Assembly: GCA_000751295.2 (NCBI GenBank)
Contig: CCMO02000003.1
Location: forward strand, 124,001 to 188,000
Reading direction: 5' to 3'
Origin: a bacterium YEK0313
GTDB lineage: Bacteria; Pseudomonadota; Alphaproteobacteria; Rhizobiales; Phreatobacteraceae
Length of the DNA stretch: 64,000 bases
Made by a program: the position numbers and the translations under genes. Below are positions 1-8,434 of this stretch, piece after piece (positions within the stretch are counted from its first letter, which is position 1; each line of letters starts with the position of its first letter). Below the pieces are notes generated by a model, which had not been told where the DNA came from, made no database searches, and saw only the letters and a list, made by a program, of their open reading frames with translations.

Positions 1-675
1 GACGGGCCGGCCACCGCCCGTTCCTTCATCCTGGTGACGCCCGACGGCGAGCGCACCATGAACACCTATCTCGGCGCGGCCCAGCTGCTGTCGCCCGAGG
101 ATGTCGATGAGGACACCATCGCCAATGCCGGCGTGACCTATCTCGAAGGCTATCTCTGGGATCCGCCGCCGGCCAAGCAGGCCTTCCTGAAGGCCGCCAC
201 GATCGCCCATGGCGCCGGCCGGCGCGTGGCGCTGACGCTGTCCGATTCGTTCTGTGTCGACCGCTATCGCGACGAGTTCCTTCAGCTGCTGCGCGACAAG
301 GTCGTGGACATCGTCTTCGCCAACGAGAGCGAATTGAAATCGCTCTATCAGACCTCGGATTTCGCGACGGCGCTCGATGCGTTGCGTGCCGACGCGCGGC
401 TCGCGGTCGTGACCCGCGGTGAAGAGGGCGCGCTGGCGGCCGAGGGCAACGAGCTGGTCTCGGTGCCGGCCTTCCCCGTCGCGCGTGTGGTCGACACGAC
501 CGGCGCCGGCGACCTCTTTGCCTCCGGCTTCCTCGCCGGGCTTGCCCGGGGCCTCGGCCACGAAGCATCGCTCGGCCTCGGCGCGCTCTGCGCCGCCGAG
601 ATCATCAGCCATATGGGGGCCCGGCCGGAGGCCGATCTGAAATCGCTCGCCGCCGAGAACGGCTTCCAGCTCTGA
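1..675 (+). CDS. PfkB-family carbohydrate/adenosine kinase, 5' partial
   Basis: The reading frame is open from base 1, so the start lies outside the window; about 224 C-terminal residues are visible of a family length near 330. The signature DTTGAGDLFASGF near residue 165 is PfkB motif 2, containing the catalytic Asp and the anion hole that phosphorylates a sugar hydroxyl with ATP. The stretch with FANESELKSL is the usual N-x-x-E Mg/phosphate motif. Alphaproteobacterial proteins of this type are usually annotated as adenosine kinase (purine salvage); ribokinase-like specificity cannot be excluded without the substrate-binding N-terminus. It ends 10 bp before the convergent LysE-type gene. Confidence 0.85.
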   Translation, partial: DGPATARSFILVTPDGERTMNTYLGAAQLLSPEDVDEDTIANAGVTYLEGYLWDPPPAKQAFLKAATIAHGAGRRVALTLSDSFCVDRYRDEFLQLLRDKVVDIVFANESELKSLYQTSDFATALDALRADARLAVVTRGEEGALAAEGNELVSVPAFPVARVVDTTGAGDLFASGFLAGLARGLGHEASLGLGALCAAEIISHMGARPEADLKSLAAENGFQL

Positions 676-685
676 GCAGCCGCGC

Positions 686-1309
686 TCAGCGCTCCCAGAT
701 CATCTTGCCACCATAGGCGATCATGACGAGGCCCGCGCCGGCACCGACGGCGCGGCCCATGCGGCTCGGCCCGCGCGCCACCGGCAGCTTGCGCAGGATG
801 AAGGCGAAGACGAGGTAATAGGTCGCCGACATCGCGACCATCAGCGCGACGCCCATGAGGCCGATGCCGAGCGGCTGCTCGGCGAGGTGCGTGACAGCAA
901 AGAGCGACGAGACGAAAACCAGCGATTTCGGATTGCCGAGCGCGGTGACGAGGCCGGTGACGAAGGCCTTGCGGGTGCCGAGCGCAGGCGCGCGCAGCCT
1001 GCCCGTCGCCGCCGGTGGCGCCATGTTGCGGCGGATCAGGCGCAGGCCCATCCAGGCGAGATAGGCGCCGCCAAGCACCTTGATGGCGATGGCGGCCGCG
1101 GGGAACAATTCGAACAGCCAGAACAGGCCGAACAATCCGGCAAGGCCCCAGCACAGCGTGCCGATCAGCACGGCGGCCACCACGGCCAGCAGCGAGCGGG
1201 TCGGCGAGGAGAGGCCGACGGCCACGAACAGGAGCGTGTTCGGCCCCGGCGTGATCACTGCGATCAGCCAGAGGCCGGCGAGGACCAGCAAGGTGTCGAC
1301 GGGGATCAT
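686..1309 (-). CDS. LysE/RhtB-family amino-acid exporter
   Basis: A 207-residue membrane protein beginning MIPVDTLLVLAGLW and carrying the N-terminal LysE signature TPGPNTLLFVAVG around residues 20-32, followed by about five further hydrophobic segments. Length and topology (six helices, about 205 residues) are those of the LysE/RhtB family, which exports amino acids or homoserine lactone-like compounds through the inner membrane. The chosen ATG overlaps the hisF stop (ATGA), so it is translationally coupled to the histidine genes; a longer in-frame reading into hisF is not credible. Substrate is unknown. Confidence 0.85.
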   Translation of the reverse strand: MIPVDTLLVLAGLWLIAVITPGPNTLLFVAVGLSSPTRSLLAVVAAVLIGTLCWGLAGLFGLFWLFELFPAAAIAIKVLGGAYLAWMGLRLIRRNMAPPAATGRLRAPALGTRKAFVTGLVTALGNPKSLVFVSSLFAVTHLAEQPLGIGLMGVALMVAMSATYYLVFAFILRKLPVARGPSRMGRAVGAGAGLVMIAYGGKMIWER

Positions 1310-2094
1310 GGCGCGAGGCCGTCCATCCTGACGGCGAGCCCGGCCGCCCGCATGTGCCGCTTCACCTCGGGTACGGTGAAGGTGCCGAAATGGAAGACGG
1401 AGGCCGCCAGCACGCCGGTGGCGCCGCCCTTGGCCACGCCGTCGACGAAATGGTCGAGCGTGCCGACCCCGCCGGAGGCGATGACCGGCACCGGGACGGC
1501 GTCGGCAACCGCCCGGGTCAGGGCGAGATCGAAGCCGCTCTTGGTGCCGTCCCGGTCCATCGAGGTCAACAGGATCTCGCCGGCGCCCAGCGCCACCACC
1601 TCGCGGGCATAGGCGACCGCATCGATGCCGGTCGGCTTGCGCCCGCCATGGGTGAAGATCTCCCAGCGATCGGTTTCGCCGGCGCCCGAGACCTTCTTGG
1701 CGTCGATGGCGACGACGATGCACTGATTGCCGAACTTGTCCGCAGCCCGGCCGACAAAGGCGCGGTCGGTGACCGCCGCGGTGTTGATCGACACCTTGTC
1801 GGCGCCCGACGTCAGCAGAGCCCTGATGTCATCGACCGTGCGCACGCCGCCGCCGACCGTCAGGGGCATGAAACAGGCCTCCGCGGTGCGCCGCACGACG
1901 TCGAACATGGTGGCACGATTGTCCGAGCTCGCGGTGATGTCGAGGAAGGTCAGTTCGTCCGCGCCCGCCGCGTCATAGGCCTTGGCGGCCTCGACCGGGT
2001 CGCCGGCATCGACGAGATCGACGAACTGCACTCCCTTGACCACCCGGCCGTCCTTGACGTCGAGGCAGGGAATGATGCGCACTTTGAAAGTCAT
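1306..2094 (-). CDS. hisF: Imidazole glycerol phosphate synthase, cyclase subunit HisF
   Basis: A 262-residue (beta/alpha)8 barrel protein starting MTFKVRIIPCLDVKDGRVVKG. The catalytic Asp of the N-terminal CLDVKDGRVVKG and the Asp in ASGGVGTLDHF/SMDRDGTKSGF positions match the family. With HisH it converts PRFAR plus ammonia to imidazole glycerol phosphate and AICAR. It is the last his gene of the cluster hisB-DUF2628-hisH-hisA-hisF; hisE and hisI are not present here. Its start codon lies inside a 29-bp duplication of the hisA/hisF junction (see repeat at 2086-2139), so ribosomes must pass a 10-codon mini-ORF after hisA. Confidence 0.97.
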   Translation of the reverse strand: MTFKVRIIPCLDVKDGRVVKGVQFVDLVDAGDPVEAAKAYDAAGADELTFLDITASSDNRATMFDVVRRTAEACFMPLTVGGGVRTVDDIRALLTSGADKVSINTAAVTDRAFVGRAADKFGNQCIVVAIDAKKVSGAGETDRWEIFTHGGRKPTGIDAVAYAREVVALGAGEILLTSMDRDGTKSGFDLALTRAVADAVPVPVIASGGVGTLDHFVDGVAKGGATGVLAASVFHFGTFTVPEVKRHMRAAGLAVRMDGLAP

Positions 2095-2139
2095 GGCCGG
2101 CCTCCGGCCTCGCGGAAAGTCATGGCCGGCCTCCGGCCT
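2086..2139 (-). repeat. 29-bp tandem duplication at the hisA/hisF junction, creating a 10-codon ORF
   Basis: An identical 25-bp string occurs at 2086-2110 and 2115-2139 (29-bp period). On the minus strand it contains the hisF-like start context ATGACTTTC twice. The upstream copy's ATG (2121-2123) overlaps the hisA stop as ATGA and opens a 10-codon frame, MTFREAGGRP, whose TGA (2091-2093) again overlaps the hisF ATG. The mini-ORF's last residues repeat the HisA C-terminus (AGGRP), showing that the ancestral arrangement was a direct ATGA overlap. Seen directly; functional consequence is inferred. Confidence 0.9.
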
Positions 2140-2857
2140 TGAGCAGGCCGAGGGCCTCGCGCGGGTCGAGCCGGCCGTCATAGAGCGCCTTGCCGGTGAT
2201 CGCGCCGGCAAGCTTGGCCGCGCGCGGCGAGGCCAGCGTGCGGACATCGTCCATGGAGGCAAGGCCGCCCGAGGCGATGACCGGAATGGCGACCGCGTCG
2301 GCAAGGCCGATGGTACCGTCCCAGTCGATGCCCGAGAGCATGCCGTCGCGGGCGATGTTGGTATAGACGATGGCAGCGACGCCGGCATCCTCGAAGCGGC
2401 GCGCGAGATCCTCGGCCGCGAGCGTCGAGGTCTCGGCCCAGCCTTCGACCGCGACCCAGCCGTCGCGGGCGTCGATGCCGACGGCCACCTGGCCGGGAAA
2501 GGCCTTCGCGGCGGCCCGGACGAAGTCGGGATCGCGCACCGCGGCGGTGCCGATGATGACGCGGGTGACACCCTTGCCGAGCCAGCCCTCGACCGTCTTC
2601 ATGTCGCGGATGCCGCCGCCGAGCTGGACCGGAAACCGCGTCGCCCGCCTGATCGCTTCGACCGCGGCGGCATTGACCGGCTTGCCGGCGAAGGCGCCGT
2701 CGAGGTCGACAACGTGCAGATAGTCGAAGCCGAGCGCCTCGAAGGCGCGCGCCTGGGCAGCCGGGTCGTCGGAATAGACCGTCGCCTGGTTCATGTCGCC
2801 CTGTTTCAGGCGGACGCAGCGGCCCTCCTTGAGGTCGATCGCGGGAAAAAGCCTCAC
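2120..2857 (-). CDS. hisA: ProFAR isomerase HisA
   Basis: A 245-residue TIM-barrel isomerase starting at GTG with the sequence VRLFPAIDLKEGRCVRL. The Asp of PAIDLKEG is the general base and IASGGLASMDD is the C-terminal phosphate-binding loop, as in HisF. It converts ProFAR to PRFAR in histidine synthesis. The GTG start overlaps the hisH stop by four bases (GTGA), which decides the start; a longer frame would run deep into hisH. The C-terminal codons are duplicated downstream (see 2086-2139). Confidence 0.96.
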   Translation of the reverse strand: MRLFPAIDLKEGRCVRLKQGDMNQATVYSDDPAAQARAFEALGFDYLHVVDLDGAFAGKPVNAAAVEAIRRATRFPVQLGGGIRDMKTVEGWLGKGVTRVIIGTAAVRDPDFVRAAAKAFPGQVAVGIDARDGWVAVEGWAETSTLAAEDLARRFEDAGVAAIVYTNIARDGMLSGIDWDGTIGLADAVAIPVIASGGLASMDDVRTLASPRAAKLAGAITGKALYDGRLDPREALGLLKAGGRP

Positions 2858-3504
2858 GGCCGCCACTCCAGGAAATTGCCGATCAGGGTCAGGCCGAGGC
2901 GCTGGCTCTTCTCGGGGTGGAACTGCGTGCCGATCATGGTGTCGCGGGCGATCATCGCCGTGACCGGCCCGCCATAATCGGCCTCCGCGACGACGATGTC
3001 GGCCGCCGCGGCGCTGAGGTGATAGGAATGGACAAAATAGGCGTGCAGGCCGTCCGGCCCGGTCGGAATGCCCCGGAGCACGGCATGATCGCGCCGGACA
3101 TCGAGCGTGTTCCAGCCCATATGCGGGATCTTCAGCGCGGCATCGGCCGGCCGGATCAGGTCGATGTCGCCAGGCACCCAGCCGAGCCCGGCCGTAATCT
3201 CCTTTTCGAGGCCGCGGCCGGCCATGAGCTGCATGCCGACGCAAATGCCGAAAAAGGGCCGGCCCCGGCCGCGCACCGCCTCGGTCATCGCCTCGACCAT
3301 GCCGGCAACGCCGACGAGGCCGTTCCGGCAATCGGCGAAGGCGCCGACACCCGGCAGCACGATGCGGTCGGCGCGGCGCACGACCTCGGGATCGGCGGTG
3401 ACGCTGACCTCGACATTCAGGCCGCGCTCACGCGCCATCCGCTCGAAGGCCTTCTGCGCGGAGTGCAGATTGCCCGAACCGTAATCGACGATCGCGACTG
3501 TCAT
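2854..3504 (-). CDS. hisH: Imidazole glycerol phosphate synthase, glutaminase subunit HisH
   Basis: A 216-residue class I glutamine amidotransferase starting MTVAIVDYGSGNLHSAQKAFE. The nucleophile Cys is in FFGICVGMQLM and the His/Glu pair in GTQFHPEKSQ near the C-terminus. It delivers ammonia to HisF. It is coupled by overlap to hisA and lies 13 bp after the DUF2628 gene. Confidence 0.97.
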   Translation of the reverse strand: MTVAIVDYGSGNLHSAQKAFERMARERGLNVEVSVTADPEVVRRADRIVLPGVGAFADCRNGLVGVAGMVEAMTEAVRGRGRPFFGICVGMQLMAGRGLEKEITAGLGWVPGDIDLIRPADAALKIPHMGWNTLDVRRDHAVLRGIPTGPDGLHAYFVHSYHLSAAAADIVVAEADYGGPVTAMIARDTMIGTQFHPEKSQRLGLTLIGNFLEWRP

Positions 3505-3517
3505 TGTGGGGCAACCG

Positions 3518-4018
3518 TCATCTGGGGCTCCGTGCGCCGCCTTCGGCCTCCGGGAACAGCCCGATCACATGCTGGGGCGCCGCGGCGGCCGGATAGGCCG
3601 AGGGCGGGCCGGCCGGCGGCGGGAGCGGCGCCAGCGCCGCCTCACGCTCGGCGAAATAGCGCCGCTCGGCCTCGTCGCGGCTGGCCGCGACGACCACGGC
3701 CTGTTCGCGGAAGCCGCTGCGGTCGAGCGTCCAGCGCCGCAGATTGGTCGCCTCGAGCCCGATGATCAGATTGAAGACGAAACCGATGGCGGCGACGACG
3801 GGGCCGGTCAGGCCGGCGGCACCGAGGCCCAGAATGACGACGCCGACGGCGAGGAGATAGGCGACCGTCACCAGCCACATCCGGTGCCAGAGGAAATAGG
3901 CCCAGGGCGCGATGAAGGCGATGAGGGAGAAGGTGTCCGGCACGAAGCGCAGCGCGCTGTCCGGGTCGCGCCCGGCCTGGCCGGGGGCCGCGTGAACGGT
4001 GAAGCTCTTCAGCGCCAT
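3518..4018 (-). CDS. DUF2628 domain membrane protein inside the his cluster
   Basis: A 166-residue protein with a short soluble N-terminus (FTVHAAPG), then two or three hydrophobic segments at about residues 32-95, including IAFIAPWAYFLWHRMWL, and a charged Pro/Ala-rich tail. The pattern F-x-P-d-x-F-s-x-x-A-F-x-x-P-x-W-x-L-x-H/R-x-M-W is that of DUF2628, whose function is unknown. In Rhizobiales a gene of this kind is commonly found between hisB and hisH. Here its ATG overlaps the hisB stop by one base (TGATG), so it is translated with the histidine enzymes although no link to the pathway is known. Confidence 0.85.
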   Translation of the reverse strand: MALKSFTVHAAPGQAGRDPDSALRFVPDTFSLIAFIAPWAYFLWHRMWLVTVAYLLAVGVVILGLGAAGLTGPVVAAIGFVFNLIIGLEATNLRRWTLDRSGFREQAVVVAASRDEAERRYFAEREAALAPLPPPAGPPSAYPAAAAPQHVIGLFPEAEGGARSPR

Positions 4019-4605
4019 CAGAGCACGCCCTTGGTGGAGGGGATCTCTCCGGCGCGGCGCGGGTCGATCGCAAAGGCTGCGCGCAGCGCCCGGGCCAGGC
4101 CCTTGAAGCAGCTTTCGGCAATGTGATGGGCATTGTCGCCGTAGAGCGTCTCGACATGCAGCGTGATGCCGGCGTTCATCGCGAAGGCCTGGAAGAATTC
4201 GCGCACCAGCTCGGTGTCGAACGTGCCGATCTTCTCGCGCGGAAAGCTGGTGCGGAACACCAGGAAGGGCCGTCCGGACACGTCGATCGCGACACGCGTC
4301 AGCGCCTCGTCCATCGCCAGGTGCAGATCGGCATAGCGGGTGATGCCCTTCATGTCGCCGAGCGCCTTGCGCACCGCCTGGCCGAGCGCGATGCCAACAT
4401 CCTCGACCGTGTGATGGTCGTCGATATGCAGGTCGCCCGTCGCCTTCACCGTCAGGTCGATCATGCCGTGGCGGGCGATCTGATCGAGCATGTGGTCGAG
4501 GAAGCCGACACCGGTCGCGACGTCGGCGGTGCCGGCGCCGTCGAGATCGACCGAAACGGTGATGTCGGTCTCCTTGGTGGTGCGGCTGACCGAGGCCTTG
4601 CGCAT
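4018..4605 (-). CDS. hisB: Imidazoleglycerol-phosphate dehydratase HisB
   Basis: A 195-residue monofunctional IGP dehydratase. The metal-binding histidine motifs GFLDHMLDQIARHG and DLHIDDHHTVEDVGI are visible in the N-terminal half, and a second copy, GDNAHHIAESCFKGLARALR, in the C-terminal half. It forms imidazole acetol phosphate. The start MRKASVSRTTKETDITVSVD was chosen because the family core begins within a few residues; an upstream in-frame extension reaches into unrelated sequence. It is the first gene of the minus-strand his run. Confidence 0.96.
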   Translation of the reverse strand: MRKASVSRTTKETDITVSVDLDGAGTADVATGVGFLDHMLDQIARHGMIDLTVKATGDLHIDDHHTVEDVGIALGQAVRKALGDMKGITRYADLHLAMDEALTRVAIDVSGRPFLVFRTSFPREKIGTFDTELVREFFQAFAMNAGITLHVETLYGDNAHHIAESCFKGLARALRAAFAIDPRRAGEIPSTKGVL

Positions 4606-4729
4606 AGCTCTCTCCACGCGGATTGCCGCGTCTTCTACCAGCGGCGTGACGTGAAGAAAACCCGAGCGGCTGTCGCGCGATGCGATGCCCGCCATCCCGG
4701 CTTCATGCGGCGTTCCGCAAGGCGCGCGA

Positions 4730-5914
4730 TCAGAGGCAGGCAAGCGTCGCCGGCGGCGCCCCGCCGGGCGATGCCTGGGACGGAGCTTCGGGAGCCGCAG
4801 ACCGCTCGTCATCAGACAGGCCGCGAACGGCTTTCGCGCAAGTGTCGATGGCATCGGGCAGGTAGAGCAGCCCGAGCGGCAGCAGCGGCGCGATCATGAC
4901 GCCCCAATAATGATTGTTCTCCCGCCCCAATATCATGAAGGCGAAGGCATAACCGAACACGATGAGCGCAAGGCGACGCCCGACGGGCCCGCGCGCCGCC
5001 GTCAGGCCGAACAAGGCGAGCGGCGTGGTGACGGCAACGACCCATGCCGGGAGGAGCAGGAGCAGCGCATTATAATTGGTGGCACGCAGGACCTGCTGCC
5101 AGCCGCCGATCGTGAGCCAACCCGGCGACCGGGCGTCACCCGGCACCACGACGGTGCTGACCGCCCATGCATGCGCTGCGAGGGCCGCACCCGCAACCAC
5201 GACCGCCAGAGCGAATGCTCGTGCCTCCCTCGGCTGCCCGTCCCTCCAGGCCATGGCGGCCATCGCGACGAGATAGGGGATCGAAAGCTCCCGCCAAAGG
5301 GCTGCGACCAGGCCCAGGGCCACGCTCGGCAGAAAACGGTTGGGTTGGCGCACGACCAGCGAGAGGGCGATCAGAACCGCAGCCCAGCTTTCGTGGAGCG
5401 CATAGGGCACCAGACTGAGCGTCAAGCCGAGGCCACTCGACAGCAGCACGACGGCCAGGGCAAAAAAGACGCGATTGGGAGCGACGTCCGCGAGACGGCG
5501 GCACCATAGCGCCAGCGTGACGAGCGTAAGCGCCATCAAGCCCCATTCACGCCAGGTTTCGTTGGGCAATATCGACAGTGCATAGGCTGAAAGCGGCGGT
5601 CGGACCGTAACAAACGGGTGCAGCGGGTAACCATCGGCACGATGTGCATTTGCGACGGCCACATAGTACGATTGGCCGCTCCGCACGGCGGCGATCATGT
5701 CCTGGTAGAGATCGACGTCGTTCCTGCCTTGAGAGCCCGGGTTCGGATCGACCTCGATCCCGGTACGCATTGCAAGCCCCGCCGCGATCAGGATTGGAAC
5801 GGCCACCACCAAGAGGATGGCGAGGACGGCGGCGGCGAGACGACGCAGACGAGGTCCGAAACGATTTGCGATAGTATCGATGACCATGAAAAACGCCGGA
5901 TGGTTTCTTCGCAT
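4730..5914 (-). CDS. Multi-pass membrane protein, possible GT-C-type glycosyltransferase
   Basis: About 394 residues with roughly eight to ten hydrophobic segments. After the first membrane helix there is a periplasmic-type loop with DVDLYQDMIAAVRSGQSYY and then DGYPLHPFVTVRPPLSAYAL. An acidic residue pair after helix 1 and a Y-P-x-x-P-F-x-x-x-R-P-P loop are typical of polytopic GT-C-like lipid-sugar transferases, but I do not recognise the specific family. The start is uncertain: ATG at 5914 (MRRNHPAFF) or ATG at 5887 (MVIDTIANRF). It is divergent from the MmcQ-type gene and lies 124 bp upstream of hisB on the same strand, without obvious relation to histidine synthesis. Confidence 0.7.
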   Translation of the reverse strand: MRRNHPAFFMVIDTIANRFGPRLRRLAAAVLAILLVVAVPILIAAGLAMRTGIEVDPNPGSQGRNDVDLYQDMIAAVRSGQSYYVAVANAHRADGYPLHPFVTVRPPLSAYALSILPNETWREWGLMALTLVTLALWCRRLADVAPNRVFFALAVVLLSSGLGLTLSLVPYALHESWAAVLIALSLVVRQPNRFLPSVALGLVAALWRELSIPYLVAMAAMAWRDGQPREARAFALAVVVAGAALAAHAWAVSTVVVPGDARSPGWLTIGGWQQVLRATNYNALLLLLPAWVVAVTTPLALFGLTAARGPVGRRLALIVFGYAFAFMILGRENNHYWGVMIAPLLPLGLLYLPDAIDTCAKAVRGLSDDERSAAPEAPSQASPGGAPPATLACL

Positions 5915-6038
5915 GCCAAAGCAGACACGTGCGGTCATCCATTTTTGTCTTTTTGAAATTGACGCTAGGTAAATATTGTCTGCCAGCCGGGTATTGGAGA
6001 TTAGACCAGGTTCGGAACGAAAGCGCCGGAGCGAAATC

Positions 6039-6380
6039 ATGACCCGCGACGAAGCCCTCGAACTGGCGCTCGGACTGCCGGACACGAGCGCGGCGCCGCA
6101 TTTCGACCGGACGGCGGTGAAGGTGGCCAAGGGTCGCATCTTCGCGACCTTCTCGGCCGATGGTCACGACATGAACGTCAAGCTGACGCCGGACGAGCAG
6201 CCGATCTATGTCGACAGCGCCCCCGATCTGCTCGGCGCCATTCCCAATGCCTGGGGCCGCCAGGGCTGGACGCAGCTGAAGCTCGCGGCCGCCGACCGCA
6301 GCCTCGTCGAGGCGCTGCTGACGGCCGCCTGGCGCGGGGCCGCGCCGCAGCCAGCGCCGCGGCGCAGGCGGCAGGGGTGA
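6039..6380 (+). CDS. MmcQ/YjbR-family protein
   Basis: A 113-residue cytosolic protein. The sequence contains LELALGLPDTSAAPHFDR, then KVAKGRIFATFS, and a GWGR-like segment, WGRQGWTQLKL, near residue 80. These are the conserved blocks of the MmcQ/YjbR fold (double-wing, CyaY-like), whose members are suspected DNA-binding proteins of unknown function. The start at 6039 (MTRDEALELAL) fits the family; an in-frame upstream ATG at 5976 would add an atypical arginine-rich leader. The C-terminus ends in a basic tail, PAPRRRRQG. Confidence 0.85.
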   Translation: MTRDEALELALGLPDTSAAPHFDRTAVKVAKGRIFATFSADGHDMNVKLTPDEQPIYVDSAPDLLGAIPNAWGRQGWTQLKLAAADRSLVEALLTAAWRGAAPQPAPRRRRQG

Positions 6381-6457
6381 CCGCCATGACGCTTGCGCTC
6401 CCGCATAACAAGCCTAAATGACGGGCTTGCTTTGCAGTTCCACACCCAAGAGCGATC

Positions 6458-7012
6458 ATGACCAAGAGTGACACCGCCTTTCCCGGCTGGCACGCGACAA
6501 CCATCTGCTCGGTCCGCAAGGGCGGCCAGGTAGTGATCGGCGGCGACGGCCAGGTGAGCCTCGGCCAGACCGTGATCAAGTCCAATGCCCGCAAGGTCCG
6601 CCGGCTCGGCAAGGGCGATGTCATTGCCGGCTTCGCCGGCGCGACCGCGGATGCCTTCACGCTGTTCGAGCGTCTCGAAGGCAAGCTCGAGCAGTATCCC
6701 GGCCAGCTGACCCGCGCGGCCGTCGAGCTTGCCAAGGACTGGCGCACCGACCGCTACCTGCGGCGGCTGGAAGCGATGATGATCGTCGCCGACAAGGACG
6801 TGTCGCTGATCCTGACCGGCACGGGCGACGTGCTGGAACCCGAGGGCGGCATCATGGCGATCGGCTCCGGCGGCAATTATGCGCTCGCTGCGGCGCGCGC
6901 GCTTGCCGACACCGATCAGCCGGCCGAGGCGATCGTGCGCAAGGCGATGAAGATCGCGGCCGATATTTGCGTCTATACGAATGACAACGTGGTGATCGAG
7001 ACCATCGGATGA
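6458..7012 (+). CDS. hslV: ATP-dependent protease subunit HslV
   Basis: A 184-residue proteasome-like peptidase. The catalytic N-terminal threonine is exposed after removal of the short leader before TTICSVRKGGQVVIGGDGQVS. It forms the double hexamer that degrades proteins unfolded by HslU. The stop overlaps the hslU start (ATGA), so the two are one operon. Upstream, a TTGCGC and a TAAATG separated by 16 bp near 6396-6420 could be a promoter, but I see no clear heat-shock sigma motif. Confidence 0.96.
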   Translation: MTKSDTAFPGWHATTICSVRKGGQVVIGGDGQVSLGQTVIKSNARKVRRLGKGDVIAGFAGATADAFTLFERLEGKLEQYPGQLTRAAVELAKDWRTDRYLRRLEAMMIVADKDVSLILTGTGDVLEPEGGIMAIGSGGNYALAAARALADTDQPAEAIVRKAMKIAADICVYTNDNVVIETIG

Positions 7013-8319
7013 CCGATTTTTCCCCCCGTGAGATTGTTTCCGAACTCGACCGCCACATTATCGGCCAGGACAAGGCCAAGCGCGCGGTGGCGATCGCGCT
7101 GCGCAACCGCTGGCGCCGTCTGCAGCTCGACGAGACGCTGCGCGAGGAGGTCCTGCCGAAAAACATCCTGATGATCGGTCCGACCGGCGTCGGCAAGACC
7201 GAGATTTCGCGTCGCCTTGCCAAGCTCGCCAATGCGCCGTTCCTGAAGGTGGAGGCAACCAAGTTCACCGAGGTCGGCTATGTCGGCCGCGACGTCGAGC
7301 AGATCATCCGCGACCTCGTCGAGGTCGGCATTTCCATCGTGCGGGAGACCAAGCGGCGCGAGGTGCAGGCCAAGGCGCATCTGGCCGCCGAGGAGCGGGT
7401 GCTCGACGCGCTGGTCGGCGCCACCGCCTCGCCGGCGACCCGCGACAGCTTCCGCAAGAAGCTGCGTGCCGGCGAGATGGATGACAAAGAAATCGACATC
7501 GAGGTGACGAGCCAGCCGTCCAACCTGCCGATGATGGACATTCCCGGCATGCCCGGCGGCCAGATCGGCATCGCCAATCTTTCCGACATGCTCGGCAAGA
7601 TGATGGGCGGCCGGGCCAAGCAGCGCCGCACCACCGTGAAGCAGGCCTATCAGCCGCTGATCCAGGAGGAGGCCGACAAGCTGGTCGACCAGGACACGCT
7701 GGTGCAGGAAGCCATCAAGGTGGTGGAGAACAACGGCATTGTGTTCATCGACGAGATCGACAAGATCTGCGCCCGCGAAGGCGCGCGGGTCGGCGGCGAC
7801 GTCTCGCGCGAGGGCGTGCAGCGCGACCTTCTGCCGCTGATCGAGGGCACCACCGTCTCGACCAAGCATGGGCCGGTCAAATCCGACCACATCCTGTTCA
7901 TCGCCTCGGGCGCCTTCCATGTGGCCAAGCCCTCGGACCTGCTGCCCGAGCTGCAGGGCCGCCTGCCGATCCGGGTCGAGCTCAATGCCCTGACCCGCGA
8001 GGATTTCCGCAGGATCCTGACCGAGACCGAGGCGAGCCTGATCAAGCAGTCGATCGCGATGATGGGCACGGAAGGCCTCAACCTCGTCCTGACCGACGAT
8101 GCCATCGACGCCATTGCCGATCTTGCGGTGAGCGTGAATGCCTCGGTCGAAAATATCGGCGCGCGGCGGCTGCAGACGATCATGGAGCGGGTGCTGGACG
8201 AGATCTCCTTCACCGCGCCCGACCGCGCCGGCGAGACGGTGACCATTGACGGCGACTATGTGAAGAAGACGGTCGGCGATCTCGCCGCCAATGCCGATCT
8301 CAGCCGGTTCATCCTGTAA
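7009..8319 (+). CDS. hslU: ATP-dependent protease ATPase subunit HslU
   Basis: A 436-residue AAA+ unfoldase. The Walker A motif is GPTGVGKTE (about residue 57), the pore loop GYVGRDVE (about 90), the I domain spans roughly 110-240, and Walker B is VFIDEIDKI (about 247). The C-terminus DLSRFIL is the family tail that docks into HslV and activates it. It overlaps hslV by four bases. The gene ends 76 bp before a strong hairpin. Confidence 0.97.
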   Translation: MTDFSPREIVSELDRHIIGQDKAKRAVAIALRNRWRRLQLDETLREEVLPKNILMIGPTGVGKTEISRRLAKLANAPFLKVEATKFTEVGYVGRDVEQIIRDLVEVGISIVRETKRREVQAKAHLAAEERVLDALVGATASPATRDSFRKKLRAGEMDDKEIDIEVTSQPSNLPMMDIPGMPGGQIGIANLSDMLGKMMGGRAKQRRTTVKQAYQPLIQEEADKLVDQDTLVQEAIKVVENNGIVFIDEIDKICAREGARVGGDVSREGVQRDLLPLIEGTTVSTKHGPVKSDHILFIASGAFHVAKPSDLLPELQGRLPIRVELNALTREDFRRILTETEASLIKQSIAMMGTEGLNLVLTDDAIDAIADLAVSVNASVENIGARRLQTIMERVLDEISFTAPDRAGETVTIDGDYVKKTVGDLAANADLSRFIL

Positions 8320-8395
8320 CGCGAGCGATCCTCGCGGATGACCGATGGTCTCGTCTCGCAAATCGCTGTCCTCGCGCAGCAATTCGCGAGGCCCT

Positions 8396-8427
8396 GGCCG
8401 GCCCGACGCGTCGGCGTCCGGCCGGCC
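8396..8427. terminator. Bidirectional hairpin between convergent hslU and M15 peptidase genes
   Basis: The arms GGCCGGCCCGACGC (8396-8409) and GCGTCCGGCCGGCC (8414-8427) pair at 13 of 14 positions around a GTCG loop. It lies between the stops of two convergent genes and has no T tract, as is common for high-GC genomes; a terminator role is inferred from position. Confidence 0.6.
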
Positions 8428-8434
8428 CTGCCGA

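Noticed and set aside
2120..3331. A long minus-strand frame extending hisA upstream through hisH
   Set aside because: The HisA family starts at VRLFPAIDL; the GTG overlaps the hisH stop, and the extension is hisH in another frame.
6381..6457. A heat-shock sigma promoter for hslVU
   Set aside because: CTTG and CCCGCAT strings occur but with a spacing of only a few bases, incompatible with RpoH consensus.
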